Below the pieces are notes generated by a model. It did not search any database. It saw only the letters and a list, made by a program, of their open reading frames with translations, and was not told the origin of the DNA. Both the position numbers and the translations under genes were made by a program. From an uncultured Clostridium sp. (GTDB taxonomy: Bacteria; Bacillota; Clostridia; Lachnospirales; Lachnospiraceae), in the NCBI GenBank assembly GCA_934438135.1, contig CAKSBP010000036.1:1-30692 (forward strand): 30,692 bases of DNA, in the 5' to 3' direction. This document shows positions 8,566-16,607 of this stretch, one piece after another (within the stretch, counting starts at the first letter, position 1; each line of letters opens with the position of its first letter).

Positions 8566-9285
8566 ATGATAGAAAAGGGAACAAAGGAAATACCTCCAAT
8601 TGTATTTGAAGGAGTTTCAAAGACCTATCGAAATGATACATTAGCTCTAGATAATCTGAATATTCGGATTGATAGGGGAGAATTTGTTTTTATTGTTGGC
8701 GCAAGCGGTTCCGGGAAGTCCACGTTTATTAAACTTGTACTGAAGGAAATTGAGCCGACAGGCGGAAAAGTCTTTGTAAATGGAAGGGAGTTAACAAGAC
8801 TGAGACGTTCACAGGTACCAATCCTTCGAAGAGGGATTGGTGTGGTGTTTCAGGACTTTCGTCTATTGAAAGACCGGACTGTTTATGAGAATGTTGCATT
8901 TGCACAACGAATCATTGGTGCAGCAAAGACAACGATTCGAAGGAGAGTACCGGAAGTATTGGCATTAGTTGGGCTGGCTGATAAGCTGAATGCATATCCG
9001 AGAGAACTTTCCGGAGGAGAACAGCAGAGAGTTGCACTTGCCAGGGCACTGGTAAATCGGCCGAATCTGCTTTTGGCAGATGAACCGACAGGAAATCTTG
9101 ACCCGAAAAATTCATGGGAGATCATGGATTTATTAAATGATATTAATGAGGCGGGCACAACTGTTGTTGTGGTTACTCATAATCATGAAATTGTAAATCA
9201 TATGAAAAAACGAGTCGTAACACTGGAGCAGGGAATTTTGGTCAGTGACGAGGAAAAGGGCGGTTACAATTATGGGCAGGATTAA
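8566..9285 (+). CDS. ftsE: Cell-division ATP-binding protein FtsE
   Basis: A 239-residue ABC ATPase with Walker A GASGSGKST at residues 45-53, Q-loop VFQDFRLLKDRTVYENV (the FtsE hallmark), signature LSGGEQQRVALARAL, Walker B LLLADEPTGNLDP and H-loop VVTHNHEIV. FtsE hydrolyses ATP on the inner membrane face to drive FtsX, which switches on peptidoglycan hydrolases during division or elongation. A GGAAGGA ribosome site precedes the ATG. The gene overlaps ftsX by 14 bases, implying translational coupling. Confidence 0.95.
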   Translation: MIEKGTKEIPPIVFEGVSKTYRNDTLALDNLNIRIDRGEFVFIVGASGSGKSTFIKLVLKEIEPTGGKVFVNGRELTRLRRSQVPILRRGIGVVFQDFRLLKDRTVYENVAFAQRIIGAAKTTIRRRVPEVLALVGLADKLNAYPRELSGGEQQRVALARALVNRPNLLLADEPTGNLDPKNSWEIMDLLNDINEAGTTVVVVTHNHEIVNHMKKRVVTLEQGILVSDEEKGGYNYGQD

Positions 9286-10183
9286 TTTATTAGGTTATTG
9301 TATAGGCCAGGGATTCAAAAACTTAAAACGAAACAAAATGTTTACCCTGGCATCTGTGGGCACTATAACAGCGTGTCTGTTTTTATTTGGAATTTTCTAT
9401 TTTGCATTAAGTAATATTCAATACATGATTAGTAATGCAGAGACATCCGTTGGTATTACTATTTTTTTTGACGATGACATAACGGACAAGCAGATTACTG
9501 CTATTGGAAAGGAAATTAAGAGCCGGTCAGAAGTGAAAGAATGCAATTATATTTCAGCAGAAGAAGCCTGGAACAAGTGTAAGGAAGATATGTTTCAGGA
9601 TCAGGAAGAGTTAACGGATACCTTTAAAGATGACAATCCTTTGAAAAATTCTGCTTCTTATGAAGTTTATCTAAAAAGCATCAGCAAACAGAAGGAATTT
9701 ATCAGTTATGTAAATGGACTGGATGGCGTTCGTCAGGTAAATAGTGCGAAAGATGCAGTAAAAAGTCTTTCCAGTGTGAATTCACTGGTTGCATATGCAT
9801 CAGCAGCAATTATTATAATTCTGACAGCAGTTGCAATTTTCCTGATTAGTACATCTGTTACCATGGGAATTTCCATTCGAAGAGAAGAAATCCGTATTAT
9901 GAGGCTGGTTGGAGCATCCGATTTTTTGGTCAAAATCCCATTTGTTGTAGAAGGTGTTATTATTGGAGTGATTGGTTCTGCCATACCACTTGTCATATTA
10001 TTTGTATTTTATAAAAAAATTATTACGTATATGTTGAGTAGATTTGATATTCTTTCTGATTTACTAACATTTTTATCAGCAAGACATGTATTTTCCACAT
10101 TAGTACCGGTTTCGTTTTTAATAGGGATAGGAATCGGGTTTATTGGAAGCTACATTACAGTTCGAAAACATTTAAAGGTTTAG
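9272..10183 (+). CDS. ftsX: Cell-division membrane protein FtsX
   Basis: The 303-residue protein has the FtsX layout: a cytoplasmic start containing GQGFKNLKRNKMF, a first transmembrane helix at about residues 20-42, an extracellular domain of about 130 residues that would contact the hydrolase, and three further helices near residues 175-195, 225-250 and 270-295. SIRREEIRIMRLVGAS between helices 2 and 3 is a family signature. It pairs with FtsE. I start at ATG 9272, which follows AGGAAAAGGG; the GTG at 9245 lies deep inside ftsE. The partner it activates is probably the M23 protein encoded 22 bases downstream. Confidence 0.93.
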   Translation: MGRINLLGYCIGQGFKNLKRNKMFTLASVGTITACLFLFGIFYFALSNIQYMISNAETSVGITIFFDDDITDKQITAIGKEIKSRSEVKECNYISAEEAWNKCKEDMFQDQEELTDTFKDDNPLKNSASYEVYLKSISKQKEFISYVNGLDGVRQVNSAKDAVKSLSSVNSLVAYASAAIIIILTAVAIFLISTSVTMGISIRREEIRIMRLVGASDFLVKIPFVVEGVIIGVIGSAIPLVILFVFYKKIITYMLSRFDILSDLLTFLSARHVFSTLVPVSFLIGIGIGFIGSYITVRKHLKV

Positions 10184-10205
10184 GAGATAAGAAAGGGAGA
10201 TAAGT

Positions 10206-11471
10206 TTGAAAGCAAAGAGAAAAACATGGAAAGCAGTTACTATTTTCATGCTCATTTTTACGATGACTTTTTCTCAGACAGTGTATGCCACCAGTATTCA
10301 GGAGGCAAAAAACCAGAAACAAGTGTTGGAAGCCAGAAAAGCTCAGATTGAGAAATCAATTAGGGCACTGGAAAAGGATAAGAAAAATATTGTTACGTAT
10401 ATTCAAAAGCTGGACAAAAGACTCAATAATCTGAATGCACAGGTGATTTCATTGAAGCGTAAAATTGAAGTGGCGGAGATTGATTTAAGGGATATCAAGG
10501 CAGATTTAAAGGAAGCCAAAGAAACCGAACAAAATCAGTATGATACCATGAAGAAGAGAATAAAATATATATATGAAAATGGTTCACAGGGATATCTGGA
10601 AATTATTCTTGGTTCCAGAAGCTTTAGTGATTTACTGAATCGAGTAGAATATATTACGAAAATCCAGAAATATGATAACAATCTTCTTGAGGAATATCAG
10701 AAGACAAAGCAGCTGGTTGCTAAAAAGAAGACGGAACAGGAAAATAAGATTACAGATCTGAAGAATATGAAGGCAGAGCTTGCAGTAGAGCAGGCTGGAG
10801 TAAAAAAGCTTGTTTCCAAAAAGACTGCACAGCTTAAGAAAAAGCAGTCATCCATAAAATCTTCTAAGAATAAGGTTTCTGCTTATCAAAGGGAAATTGC
10901 AAATCAGGAGAAGAAATTGGAGAAGCTGCTTGCAGCAGAGCGAAAAAAACAGGAAGCTGCATTAAAAAAACAGCAGGCAGAGGAAGCAGCCAAGAAAAAA
11001 CAGGCATCAGCATCTGCTTCCAGCAGTTCGTCTAGTTCTTCCAGCAGTGCTTCCGGAAGCAGCACATCTGGAGGAAAAGGATATCGTTGGCCACTGGATG
11101 TAGGAGGAACGATTACTTCCACATTTGGATACCGTAATGCACCGACGGCAGGTGCAAGTTCCTATCATAAAGGACTTGATATTGCTGTGCCGGTTGGAAC
11201 ACAAGTACATGCAGCAGCAGGCGGAACGGTTGTAACAGCGTCTTATCAGGCGGCAGCAGGGAATTATATTCAGATTTCCCATGGCGGTGGTGTTTATACT
11301 GTTTATATGCATTTATCCAGTATTGGGGTCTCTGTAGGGCAGAGTGTTTCCAAAGGAGCGGTAATTGGGTATTCAGGGTCAACTGGTGTATCAACAGGTC
11401 CTCATCTGCATTTCGGTGTAAATGTAAATGGTTCTTATGTAAATCCACTGAACTATGTTTCCCGACCATAA
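10206..11471 (+). CDS. Coiled-coil M23 peptidoglycan endopeptidase (EnvC/PcsB-like FtsEX partner)
   Basis: A 421-residue secreted protein. A signal peptide ends near VYA at residue 28, a long charged coiled coil covers about 30-250, a Ser-rich linker about 264-290, and an M23 domain about 290-418. The zinc ligands are visible: H321 and D325 in HKGLD, and H402 in HLHF, with H369 in YMHLS and H400 as other catalytic positions. It should cut peptide bridges in peptidoglycan. The coiled coil with a C-terminal hydrolase matches proteins controlled by FtsX, and the gene follows ftsX directly. Streptococcal PcsB uses a CHAP domain there, while this one carries M23, as EnvC does but with its metal site intact. 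The start is TTG at 10206, with AAAGGGAG 6 bases before it. Confidence 0.92.
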   Translation: MKAKRKTWKAVTIFMLIFTMTFSQTVYATSIQEAKNQKQVLEARKAQIEKSIRALEKDKKNIVTYIQKLDKRLNNLNAQVISLKRKIEVAEIDLRDIKADLKEAKETEQNQYDTMKKRIKYIYENGSQGYLEIILGSRSFSDLLNRVEYITKIQKYDNNLLEEYQKTKQLVAKKKTEQENKITDLKNMKAELAVEQAGVKKLVSKKTAQLKKKQSSIKSSKNKVSAYQREIANQEKKLEKLLAAERKKQEAALKKQQAEEAAKKKQASASASSSSSSSSSSASGSSTSGGKGYRWPLDVGGTITSTFGYRNAPTAGASSYHKGLDIAVPVGTQVHAAAGGTVVTASYQAAAGNYIQISHGGGVYTVYMHLSSIGVSVGQSVSKGAVIGYSGSTGVSTGPHLHFGVNVNGSYVNPLNYVSRP

Positions 11472-11490
11472 AAAGTAAAGGAAGAGATAT

Positions 11491-12714
11491 ATGGAACAAA
11501 AAAAGTTTTTAACGGGTTTTGTTTCAGGAATGGCGGTTGTATGCCTGCTGGTGGGCGTTTTGCTGTTTTCCGGAAAACTGGGGATATACAGCGGCTATCA
11601 AGGCGGTTCCGGCTCAGAGAAGATTACAGCATCCGAGCATCGGAAAGTCCTGAATAAGCTGACATTACTGGAGCAGTATATTGACGAATATTATTTAAAT
11701 GATTTGAAGGCTGAAGCTCTTGGAAATGGACTATATAAAGGACTGATTAGCAGCCTGGATGACCAGTATGCTGCATATTATACCAAGGAAGAAATGGAGG
11801 ATGTAAAAGAATCCACAGAAGGAAAATATGTCGGAATTGGAGCTTATGTTTCTTATGATGATGAGTTAAAGGCCGCAAAAATTATTAAACCTTATGAAGA
11901 TGGTCCGGCAGACAAGGCAGGAATTAAGGCAGGAGATATTATTGTAACTATAGATGGCAAGGATGTTACTGGAAAGGATTTGACTTCAGTTGTCAGCCGG
12001 ATGAAAGGCAAAGAAGGAACAAAGGTGAAAATCGGAGTTTCTCGTAACGGTGAGGCAGAAACCAAAGAGTTTAAGGTAACCAGGAAAAAGGTAGAAACCA
12101 ACACAGTCTCCTATCAAATGTTTTCTGATAAGATTGGATACATCGGTATTGCTTCCTTTAAAGAATCCACCGTGGAACAGTTCCGTTATGCAGTAGAACA
12201 GTTGGAAAAACAGGGAATGAAGGGCTTGATATTTGATGTTCGTGATAACGGCGGCGGTTCCTTGTCTGCAGTTGTAGATATGCTGGATCGGATTCTGGCA
12301 AAAGGCGTCATTGTTTCTGTCAAAGATAAAAATGGAAAAGGTGAAGTCTACAAGTCCACTAATAAAGAATCTCTGGATATTCCGATGGTATGTCTGGTAA
12401 ATGGAAATAGTGCCAGTGCATCGGAAGTATTTGCAGGAGCATTAAAGGATCGGGATGTGGCAAAGCTGGTTGGAACTAAGACATTTGGAAAGGGAATTGT
12501 GCAGACGATTTATTATCTAAATGATGGTTCGGCAATTAAGCTGACCACAGCCAAATATTATACACCGAGTGGAAAGAATATTCATAAGGTGGGAATTGAG
12601 CCGGACGTAAATGTGGAATTGGATGAAAGCATTTATGAAATGGAAGACCCACAGCCGAAAGATGATAATCAGTTACAGAAAGCGGTTTCTGTATTGAAAA
12701 AAGAGATGAAATAG
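11491..12714 (+). CDS. S41 family C-terminal processing protease (CtpB-like)
   Basis: A 407-residue protease with one N-terminal membrane anchor (about 8-27), an N-terminal dimerisation region, a PDZ domain at about 110-195 containing YVGIGAYV and AGIKAGDIIV, and an S41 core. The catalytic Ser is S309 in NGNSASASE, with K334 and Q338 in TFGKGIVQ, the arrangement known for CtpB. It acts outside the membrane, trimming C-termini of target proteins. In Bacillus a ctpB gene lies next to ftsEX, and the order here is similar. It closes the cluster, 19 bases after the M23 gene, and has a strong terminator behind it. A role in processing the M23 enzyme or FtsX is an inference. Confidence 0.9.
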   Translation: MEQKKFLTGFVSGMAVVCLLVGVLLFSGKLGIYSGYQGGSGSEKITASEHRKVLNKLTLLEQYIDEYYLNDLKAEALGNGLYKGLISSLDDQYAAYYTKEEMEDVKESTEGKYVGIGAYVSYDDELKAAKIIKPYEDGPADKAGIKAGDIIVTIDGKDVTGKDLTSVVSRMKGKEGTKVKIGVSRNGEAETKEFKVTRKKVETNTVSYQMFSDKIGYIGIASFKESTVEQFRYAVEQLEKQGMKGLIFDVRDNGGGSLSAVVDMLDRILAKGVIVSVKDKNGKGEVYKSTNKESLDIPMVCLVNGNSASASEVFAGALKDRDVAKLVGTKTFGKGIVQTIYYLNDGSAIKLTTAKYYTPSGKNIHKVGIEPDVNVELDESIYEMEDPQPKDDNQLQKAVSVLKKEMK

Positions 12715-12716
12715 CG

Positions 12717-12766
12717 AAAAGAGCAGAAAGCCATTGTGAAAACAATGAAATCTGCTCTTTTTTGTA
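12717..12766 (+). terminator. Terminator of the ftsEX-M23-protease cluster
   Basis: AAAAGAGCAGA (12717-12727) pairs with TCTGCTCTTTT (12751-12761), with a second inner pairing CATTGT/ACAATG, followed by T residues. It is among the longest terminator stems in the window. Confidence 0.9.
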
Positions 12767-12920
12767 TGGAAAAATACTGTATTTTATAAAGAAATATACG
12801 ATGACATAATTTTGCTATGAAAACAAGAAAAATGGTATGCATTATTTTATAAAAATAGTATGATATAAGTAACTCCAGAACAGGAGAAGAAATACTTTTT
12901 ATAAATTAGGAGGAACGAAT

Positions 12921-13949
12921 ATGAGAAGATGGAAGGGATATCAAAAGGGAATAAATCTTGGAGGATGGCTCTCCCAATGCAGTCATACCAAGGAAAATTA
13001 TGAAACTTACATTACAGAATCGGACATCGAAAAAATTGCATCCTGGGGACTGGATCATGTACGCCTGCCAATTGACTATGAAATGGCTGCTACTAAAGGA
13101 GGAGCTTTTAAAGAAGAAGGCTTTTCCTACATAGATAAGTGCATCAATTGGTGTAGGAAGTATGGTTTAAATCTTGTTCTGGACTTACATAAGACAGCGG
13201 GATACTGTTTTGATGAGAATGTTGGAGATATTACATTTTTTGAAAGCAGGCTTCTTCAGGAACAGTTTTATCAGTTGTGGGAAGAAATTGCAAAGAGATA
13301 TGGAAAGTATTCCGATTTTGTTGCATTTGAACTGCTTAATGAGGTAGTAGACAAAAGTGTAATCAAACAGTGGAATGATATTATTTTGTGTGCCATTGAA
13401 AGAATTCGGTATTTTGCTCCTAAGACGGTATTAGTTGTAGGAGGTGTTTCCTATAATAGTGTAACGTCAATTAAATTTTTGCCGAAGCCTTATGATAAAA
13501 ATATCGTTTACAATTTTCACTGTTATGAGCCAATGCTGTTTACTCATCAGGCCGCACACTGGATGAAGGAAATGACAGCTGATTTTTATATGCAATATCC
13601 TTGTTCTTTGGAACAAATGAAGCAGAAAACACTGGAGGTTTTAGGTGACGAAAGAGGAGAAATTTTTGCAGTAGAAGATTTATATACACTTGGAAGTGAT
13701 TTCTTTGAGAAAATTTTCAGAGAGGCATTGGTTTTCTCACAGAAATGGGATGTCCCATTGTATTGTGGAGAATATGGCGTGATTGATAGAGCACCACTTG
13801 ATGGAACACTCCAGTGGTTCAAGGACATCCATACTGTACTGGAAAAATACCAGATAGGAAGAGCAGTATGGAATTATAAAGGAAAAGATTTTGGAATTTC
13901 AGATACACACTATGATGCTATTCGTGAAAAATTGATTCAATTTTTGTAA
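12921..13949 (+). CDS. Glycoside hydrolase family 5 enzyme, predicted intracellular
   Basis: The 342-residue protein has GH5 motifs along a TIM barrel: KGINLGGWLSQ at the start, WGLDHVRLPIDYE, LVLDLHKTAG, acid/base Glu E141 in ELLNE, NFHCYEP at 198-204, and nucleophile Glu E284 in CGEYG. There is no signal peptide or membrane segment, so it should act in the cytosol on imported oligosaccharides; cellulose or beta-glucan fragments are plausible. Substrate specificity cannot be fixed. The ribosome site is AGGAGG 8 bases before the ATG. A terminator follows, so it is a single-gene unit. The secreted GH16 enzyme 1.7 kb away suggests the two belonged to one beta-glucan locus. Confidence 0.88.
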   Translation: MRRWKGYQKGINLGGWLSQCSHTKENYETYITESDIEKIASWGLDHVRLPIDYEMAATKGGAFKEEGFSYIDKCINWCRKYGLNLVLDLHKTAGYCFDENVGDITFFESRLLQEQFYQLWEEIAKRYGKYSDFVAFELLNEVVDKSVIKQWNDIILCAIERIRYFAPKTVLVVGGVSYNSVTSIKFLPKPYDKNIVYNFHCYEPMLFTHQAAHWMKEMTADFYMQYPCSLEQMKQKTLEVLGDERGEIFAVEDLYTLGSDFFEKIFREALVFSQKWDVPLYCGEYGVIDRAPLDGTLQWFKDIHTVLEKYQIGRAVWNYKGKDFGISDTHYDAIREKLIQFL

Positions 13950-13964
13950 TTTATCCTTTACAGG

Positions 13965-13996
13965 AGCCAGAGGTCGGAACACCTCCGGCTTTTTAT
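13965..13996 (+). terminator. Terminator of the GH5 gene
   Basis: AGCCAGAGGT (13965-13974) pairs with ACCTCCGGCT (13981-13990) with one mismatch, followed by TTTTTATT. Confidence 0.85.
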
Positions 13997-14108
13997 TATG
14001 GACTTTAGTCTGTTGAGTGCATCGGAGTTTCTCCCAACGGAGAAATGGAGATGTGCGAAACAATAAACCACCTGCTATGCGGGTGGTGCAACAAATTTGT
14101 TATACAAA

Positions 14109-14173
14109 AAAATCACCTTTCCGTTAAAATAGAGTTGTTCAAGCTACTATTTAACGAAAGGAAAGGTGATTTT
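14109..14173 (+). promoter_or_regulatory. Long stem that buries the transposase ribosome site
   Basis: A left arm at 14109-14132, reading through AATCACCTTTC and CGTTAAAATAG, pairs with a right arm at 14147-14173 that contains CTATTTAACG and AAAGGTGATT. The ribosome site AAAGGTGAT of the transposase lies in the right arm and would be masked. IS200 is known to limit its own translation by such a leader structure. Confidence 0.7.
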
Positions 14174-14174
14174 A

Positions 14175-14633
14175 ATGGCAAATCAAACAAATTCAATGGC
14201 ACATACAAAATGGATGTGCAAATATCATATTGTATTTACACCGAAATACAGAAGAAAAGTAATTTACAATCAGTATAAAGAAGATATTAGAGATATTATT
14301 AAAACATTATGTAAGTATAAAGGTGTGGAAATAATAGAAGGACACTTAATGCCAGATCATATCCATATGTTAGTAAGTATCCCACGAAAATATAGTATAT
14401 CACAGTTTATGGGATATTTAAAAGGAAAAAGTGCGTTAATGATATATGATAAACACGCAAACTTAAAGTAGAAATATGGAAATAGACATTTCTGGGCAGA
14501 AGGATATTATGTAAGTACAGTAGGATTAAATGAAGCAACAATAAAGAAGTACATCCAAGAACAGGAAAAATAGGATATAGCTTTAGACAAATTAAGTGTA
14601 AAAGAGTATGAAGACCCTTTTAAGGGTTGCTAG
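14175..14633 (+). pseudogene. tnpA: IS200 Y1 transposase TnpA, two nonsense codons
   Basis: Read straight through, this is a 152-codon IS200-type transposase, the family's normal length. It shows TKWMCKYHIVFTPKYRRKVI, the metal-binding HUH motif as HIHML, and the segment EGYYVSTVG where the catalytic Tyr lies. TAG codons occur in frame at 14469-14471 (before KYGNRHFW) and at 14571-14573; the natural stop is at 14631-14633. The first stop removes the catalytic Tyr region, so the copy is inactive on its own. Conservation elsewhere suggests the stops are recent. It could be mobilised only by a related transposase in trans. Confidence 0.85.
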
Positions 14634-14774
14634 TAATACAAAAGCCCTTTTAAAGGGCAGCGACGAGTCAAAGGCGTTAGTAGCTTGAACGTAGAGTGAA
14701 AGCCAGCGTCTTTAGGCGCTGGCCGGTAACAAAGGCTTATAGCCGCAGAGCAAACCACCCGTTTGACGGGTGGT
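14634..14774 (+). other. Structured non-coding right part of the IS200 element
   Basis: Between the transposase stop and the right-end hairpin are consecutive hairpins: GCCCTTT/AAAGGGC at 14644-14658, CCAGCG/CGCTGG at 14703-14722, and the end hairpin at 14754-14774, linked by G/A-rich joints. The right end of an IS200-only element is usually shorter. Related IS605 elements with tnpB encode a guide (omega) RNA at this place; no tnpB is present, so this could be a relic of one or simply end structure. Confidence 0.4.
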
Positions 14775-14789
14775 ACTGATTTGTCTTCT

Positions 14790-15554
14790 TTAGTTCGAAT
14801 GGATTTTTGAGTGAATGTTTACATCCATAAAAAATTTGTTCTGGTATTGCTTTGGTGTTATCCCTGTATTTCTGCGAAATTGCTTGATGAAATGGCTTTG
14901 GGAGGAGAATGCCAGAAGGCTTGCAATTTCAGAGAAACTGTAGGAGGAATATTGAAGCATATTTTTAGCAGTATCTATTTTTTTATTCATAATGTAATCA
15001 CTAATAGTCATACCAGTTTCTTTTTTAAAAAGTTTAGATAGATAGTTCTCATTTCGTTGTACATATTGTGCAAGTGTTCTGACGGTAATTCGATTGTGGA
15101 GATGTGAGTATATGTAATCTACACAGAGCACAACTGGTTTAGAGTAAATCTGTTGTTTCTGCAATTTACGCATCCTCTTTGCATAATCAATGCTCATGGA
15201 ATAATGTAAATCAGAAATTTCGTCTACGGACTGGCATATATCTACTTTCTGAATATAAAAATCACTTAAGGAATAGGCTGCTTCGTGTTCTAGACCGCCT
15301 TCAATACAGAATCTTGCAATTAATGCAATAGTAATAATGAAGTGATATTTATAATTTTGAAGTTTATTTTTTGATAATATGCCAAGTCCTGTTTTTTGTT
15401 TTAATGGATTATTATGGCAAAGGGACTTTACAAGTTCTACATTCCCTGATTTTACAGCGGTATAGTAAGACATTTCTTCTTCATATGGTGTATGTAGAAT
15501 ATTATCTTCCCTATGGATAAATTCTTTTAAAATCCATTCCTTATCTGTGCTCAT
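14790..15554 (-). CDS. AraC family transcriptional regulator
   Basis: A 254-residue protein. The C-terminal 100 residues carry two helix-turn-helix units: TVRTLAQYVQRNENYLSKLF followed by KKETGMTISDYI, and then FSEIASLLAFSSQSHFIKQF with GITPKQYQ, the AraC/XylS signature. The N-terminal 150 residues are mainly helical without a cupin pattern and resemble the helper domain of Lachnospiraceae AraC proteins; the signal is unknown. AAAGGAA precedes the ATG. It is transcribed away from the GH16 gene, with a 139-base shared gap, so it is the natural candidate regulator of that gene. Its 3' end nearly touches the IS200 element. Confidence 0.88.
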   Translation of the reverse strand: MSTDKEWILKEFIHREDNILHTPYEEEMSYYTAVKSGNVELVKSLCHNNPLKQKTGLGILSKNKLQNYKYHFIITIALIARFCIEGGLEHEAAYSLSDFYIQKVDICQSVDEISDLHYSMSIDYAKRMRKLQKQQIYSKPVVLCVDYIYSHLHNRITVRTLAQYVQRNENYLSKLFKKETGMTISDYIMNKKIDTAKNMLQYSSYSFSEIASLLAFSSQSHFIKQFRRNTGITPKQYQNKFFMDVNIHSKIHSN

Positions 15555-15584
15555 AGGTGAAAATTCCTTTCTTTGTTTTTAATA

Positions 15585-15593
15585 ATTATAACA
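15585..15593 (-). promoter_or_regulatory. Extended -10 promoter for the AraC gene
   Basis: On the minus strand the sequence reads TGTTATAAT, a full extended -10 element, about 31 bases before the AraC start codon. I see no good -35 box. Confidence 0.5.
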
Positions 15594-15622
15594 TTATTAT
15601 GATATAAAAAACATGAAAATAA

Positions 15623-15638
15623 TATTCTTTCCAGAATA
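15623..15638 (+). promoter_or_regulatory. Inverted repeat in the AraC/GH16 divergent gap, candidate operator
   Basis: TATTCT-TTCC-AGAATA is a perfect 6-bp inverted repeat 55 bases before the GH16 start codon. AraC proteins more often bind direct repeats, so this is only a candidate. No convincing -35/-10 pair for the GH16 gene was found nearby. Confidence 0.35.
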
Positions 15639-15693
15639 AAATAGATAAAATAGAACTATAAAAAAATAAGGTATTATTAACAGGAGGGGTTTT

Positions 15694-16434
15694 ATGAGAA
15701 AGAGTAAATTAGGAAAAGCAATTATGGGGATTGCTTTGAGTGTCTCTCTTAGTATTTCATTATTTCCAGCAAAGGCTTATGCATTGACAACATGGCATTT
15801 TGCTGACGGATTTTCTTATAATAATGGAAACATGTGGACAAAATCAGATGGATGGTCAAATGGAGATATGTTCAATTGTACATGGAGAGCAGGCAATGTA
15901 AATTTTTATAATGGTACTATGAATTTATCTCTTACCAGAGATATGCAGGGAGGAAGCGTGCCTTATGCAGGAGCAGAATATCGAACGAATGATACATACG
16001 GATATGGTCTCTATCAGGTGAGCATGAAGCCAGCCAAAAATACAGGCATTGTTTCCTCATTTTTTACTTATACAGGTCCGACAGACGGAACGCCATGGGA
16101 TGAAATTGATATTGAGTTTTTAGGGAAAGACACAACAAAAGTTCAGTTTAACTATTACACAAATGGACAGGGAAATCATGAATATTTATATAATCTGGGA
16201 TTTGATGCATCTACCAGTTATCATACCTATGCATTTAACTGGCAGCCGAATTACATTGCATGGCTGGTAGATGGAAAGGAAGTTTACCGGGCATACAGTA
16301 ATATTCCTTCTCATCCAGGGAAAATTATGATGAATCTCTGGCCTGGAAGGGGAGTAGATTCCTGGTTAGGCAGCTACAATGGAGTGACTGGACTGACTGC
16401 ATCTTATGATTGGATGGCATACGATCCAGTTTAG
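15694..16434 (+). CDS. Secreted GH16 beta-glucanase (lichenase type)
   Basis: The 246-residue protein has a signal peptide with a KSKLGK start, a hydrophobic core and likely cleavage after AYA at residue 30. The rest matches bacterial 1,3-1,4-beta-glucanases: FNCTWRAGNVNFYNGTMNL, AGAEYRTNDTYGYGLYQV, and the catalytic DEIDIEFLG at 136-144 with nucleophile E137 and acid/base E141. It should cut mixed-linkage glucans such as cereal beta-glucan outside the cell. Length fits a single catalytic domain without carbohydrate-binding or anchoring modules. The ribosome site AGGAGG is strong. Divergent AraC regulation is likely; the GH5 enzyme may finish digestion inside. Confidence 0.92.
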   Translation: MRKSKLGKAIMGIALSVSLSISLFPAKAYALTTWHFADGFSYNNGNMWTKSDGWSNGDMFNCTWRAGNVNFYNGTMNLSLTRDMQGGSVPYAGAEYRTNDTYGYGLYQVSMKPAKNTGIVSSFFTYTGPTDGTPWDEIDIEFLGKDTTKVQFNYYTNGQGNHEYLYNLGFDASTSYHTYAFNWQPNYIAWLVDGKEVYRAYSNIPSHPGKIMMNLWPGRGVDSWLGSYNGVTGLTASYDWMAYDPV

Positions 16435-16470
16435 AAAAATAGAAATTTTTCAGCAAATCATATAACATAA

Positions 16471-16519
16471 GGCACGGTTACGATGGAAGAATTCATTCTA
16501 CAGTAATCGTGTCTTTTTG
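16471..16519 (+). terminator. Terminator of the GH16 gene
   Basis: GGCACGGTTAC (16471-16481) pairs with GTAATCGTGTC (16503-16513) with G-U pairs, followed by TTTTTG. Nothing else is apparent between it and the uvrB control region. Confidence 0.8.
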
Positions 16520-16585
16520 TATTTGTTACTTATGAAATGTAGTGATATGGCAATACTATAACTGGATAAGAGTACATTTAAGAAC

Positions 16586-16599
16586 AGAACAGAAGTTCG
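16586..16599 (+). promoter_or_regulatory. LexA-type SOS box upstream of uvrB
   Basis: GAAC-AGAA-GTTC at 16587-16598 has the GAAC-N4-GTTC core of the Gram-positive LexA (DinR) site and ends 9 bases before the -35 box of the uvrB promoter. The centre departs from the consensus at one position (A where a pyrimidine is expected), and the 5' flank is A rather than C. Confidence 0.6.
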
Positions 16600-16607
16600 A
16601 TTTCTTG

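Larger units (their letters stand above)
14060..14780 (+). mobile_element. IS200/IS605-family element with a dead transposase
   Basis: About 720 bases are framed by two matching hairpins: ACCACCTGC/GCGGGTGGT at 14067-14087 and ACCACCCGT/ACGGGTGGT at 14754-14774. IS200/IS605 elements have such subterminal hairpins instead of inverted terminal repeats. Inside are the sequestering stem, a 152-codon Y1 transposase gene with two internal stops, and a structured non-coding right part. The exact cleavage sites cannot be read. The element separates the GH5 gene from the AraC/GH16 pair. Confidence 0.8.

Noticed and set aside
10904..11499. Several minus-strand open frames opposite the M23 gene
   Set aside because: They arise from the Ser/Ala/Lys-rich linker and M23 codons; no ribosome site or recognisable protein pattern.
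14045..14278. Plus-strand open frame at the start of the IS200 element (77 codons)
   Set aside because: It crosses the end hairpin and the sequestering stem and overlaps the transposase in another frame; no domain pattern.
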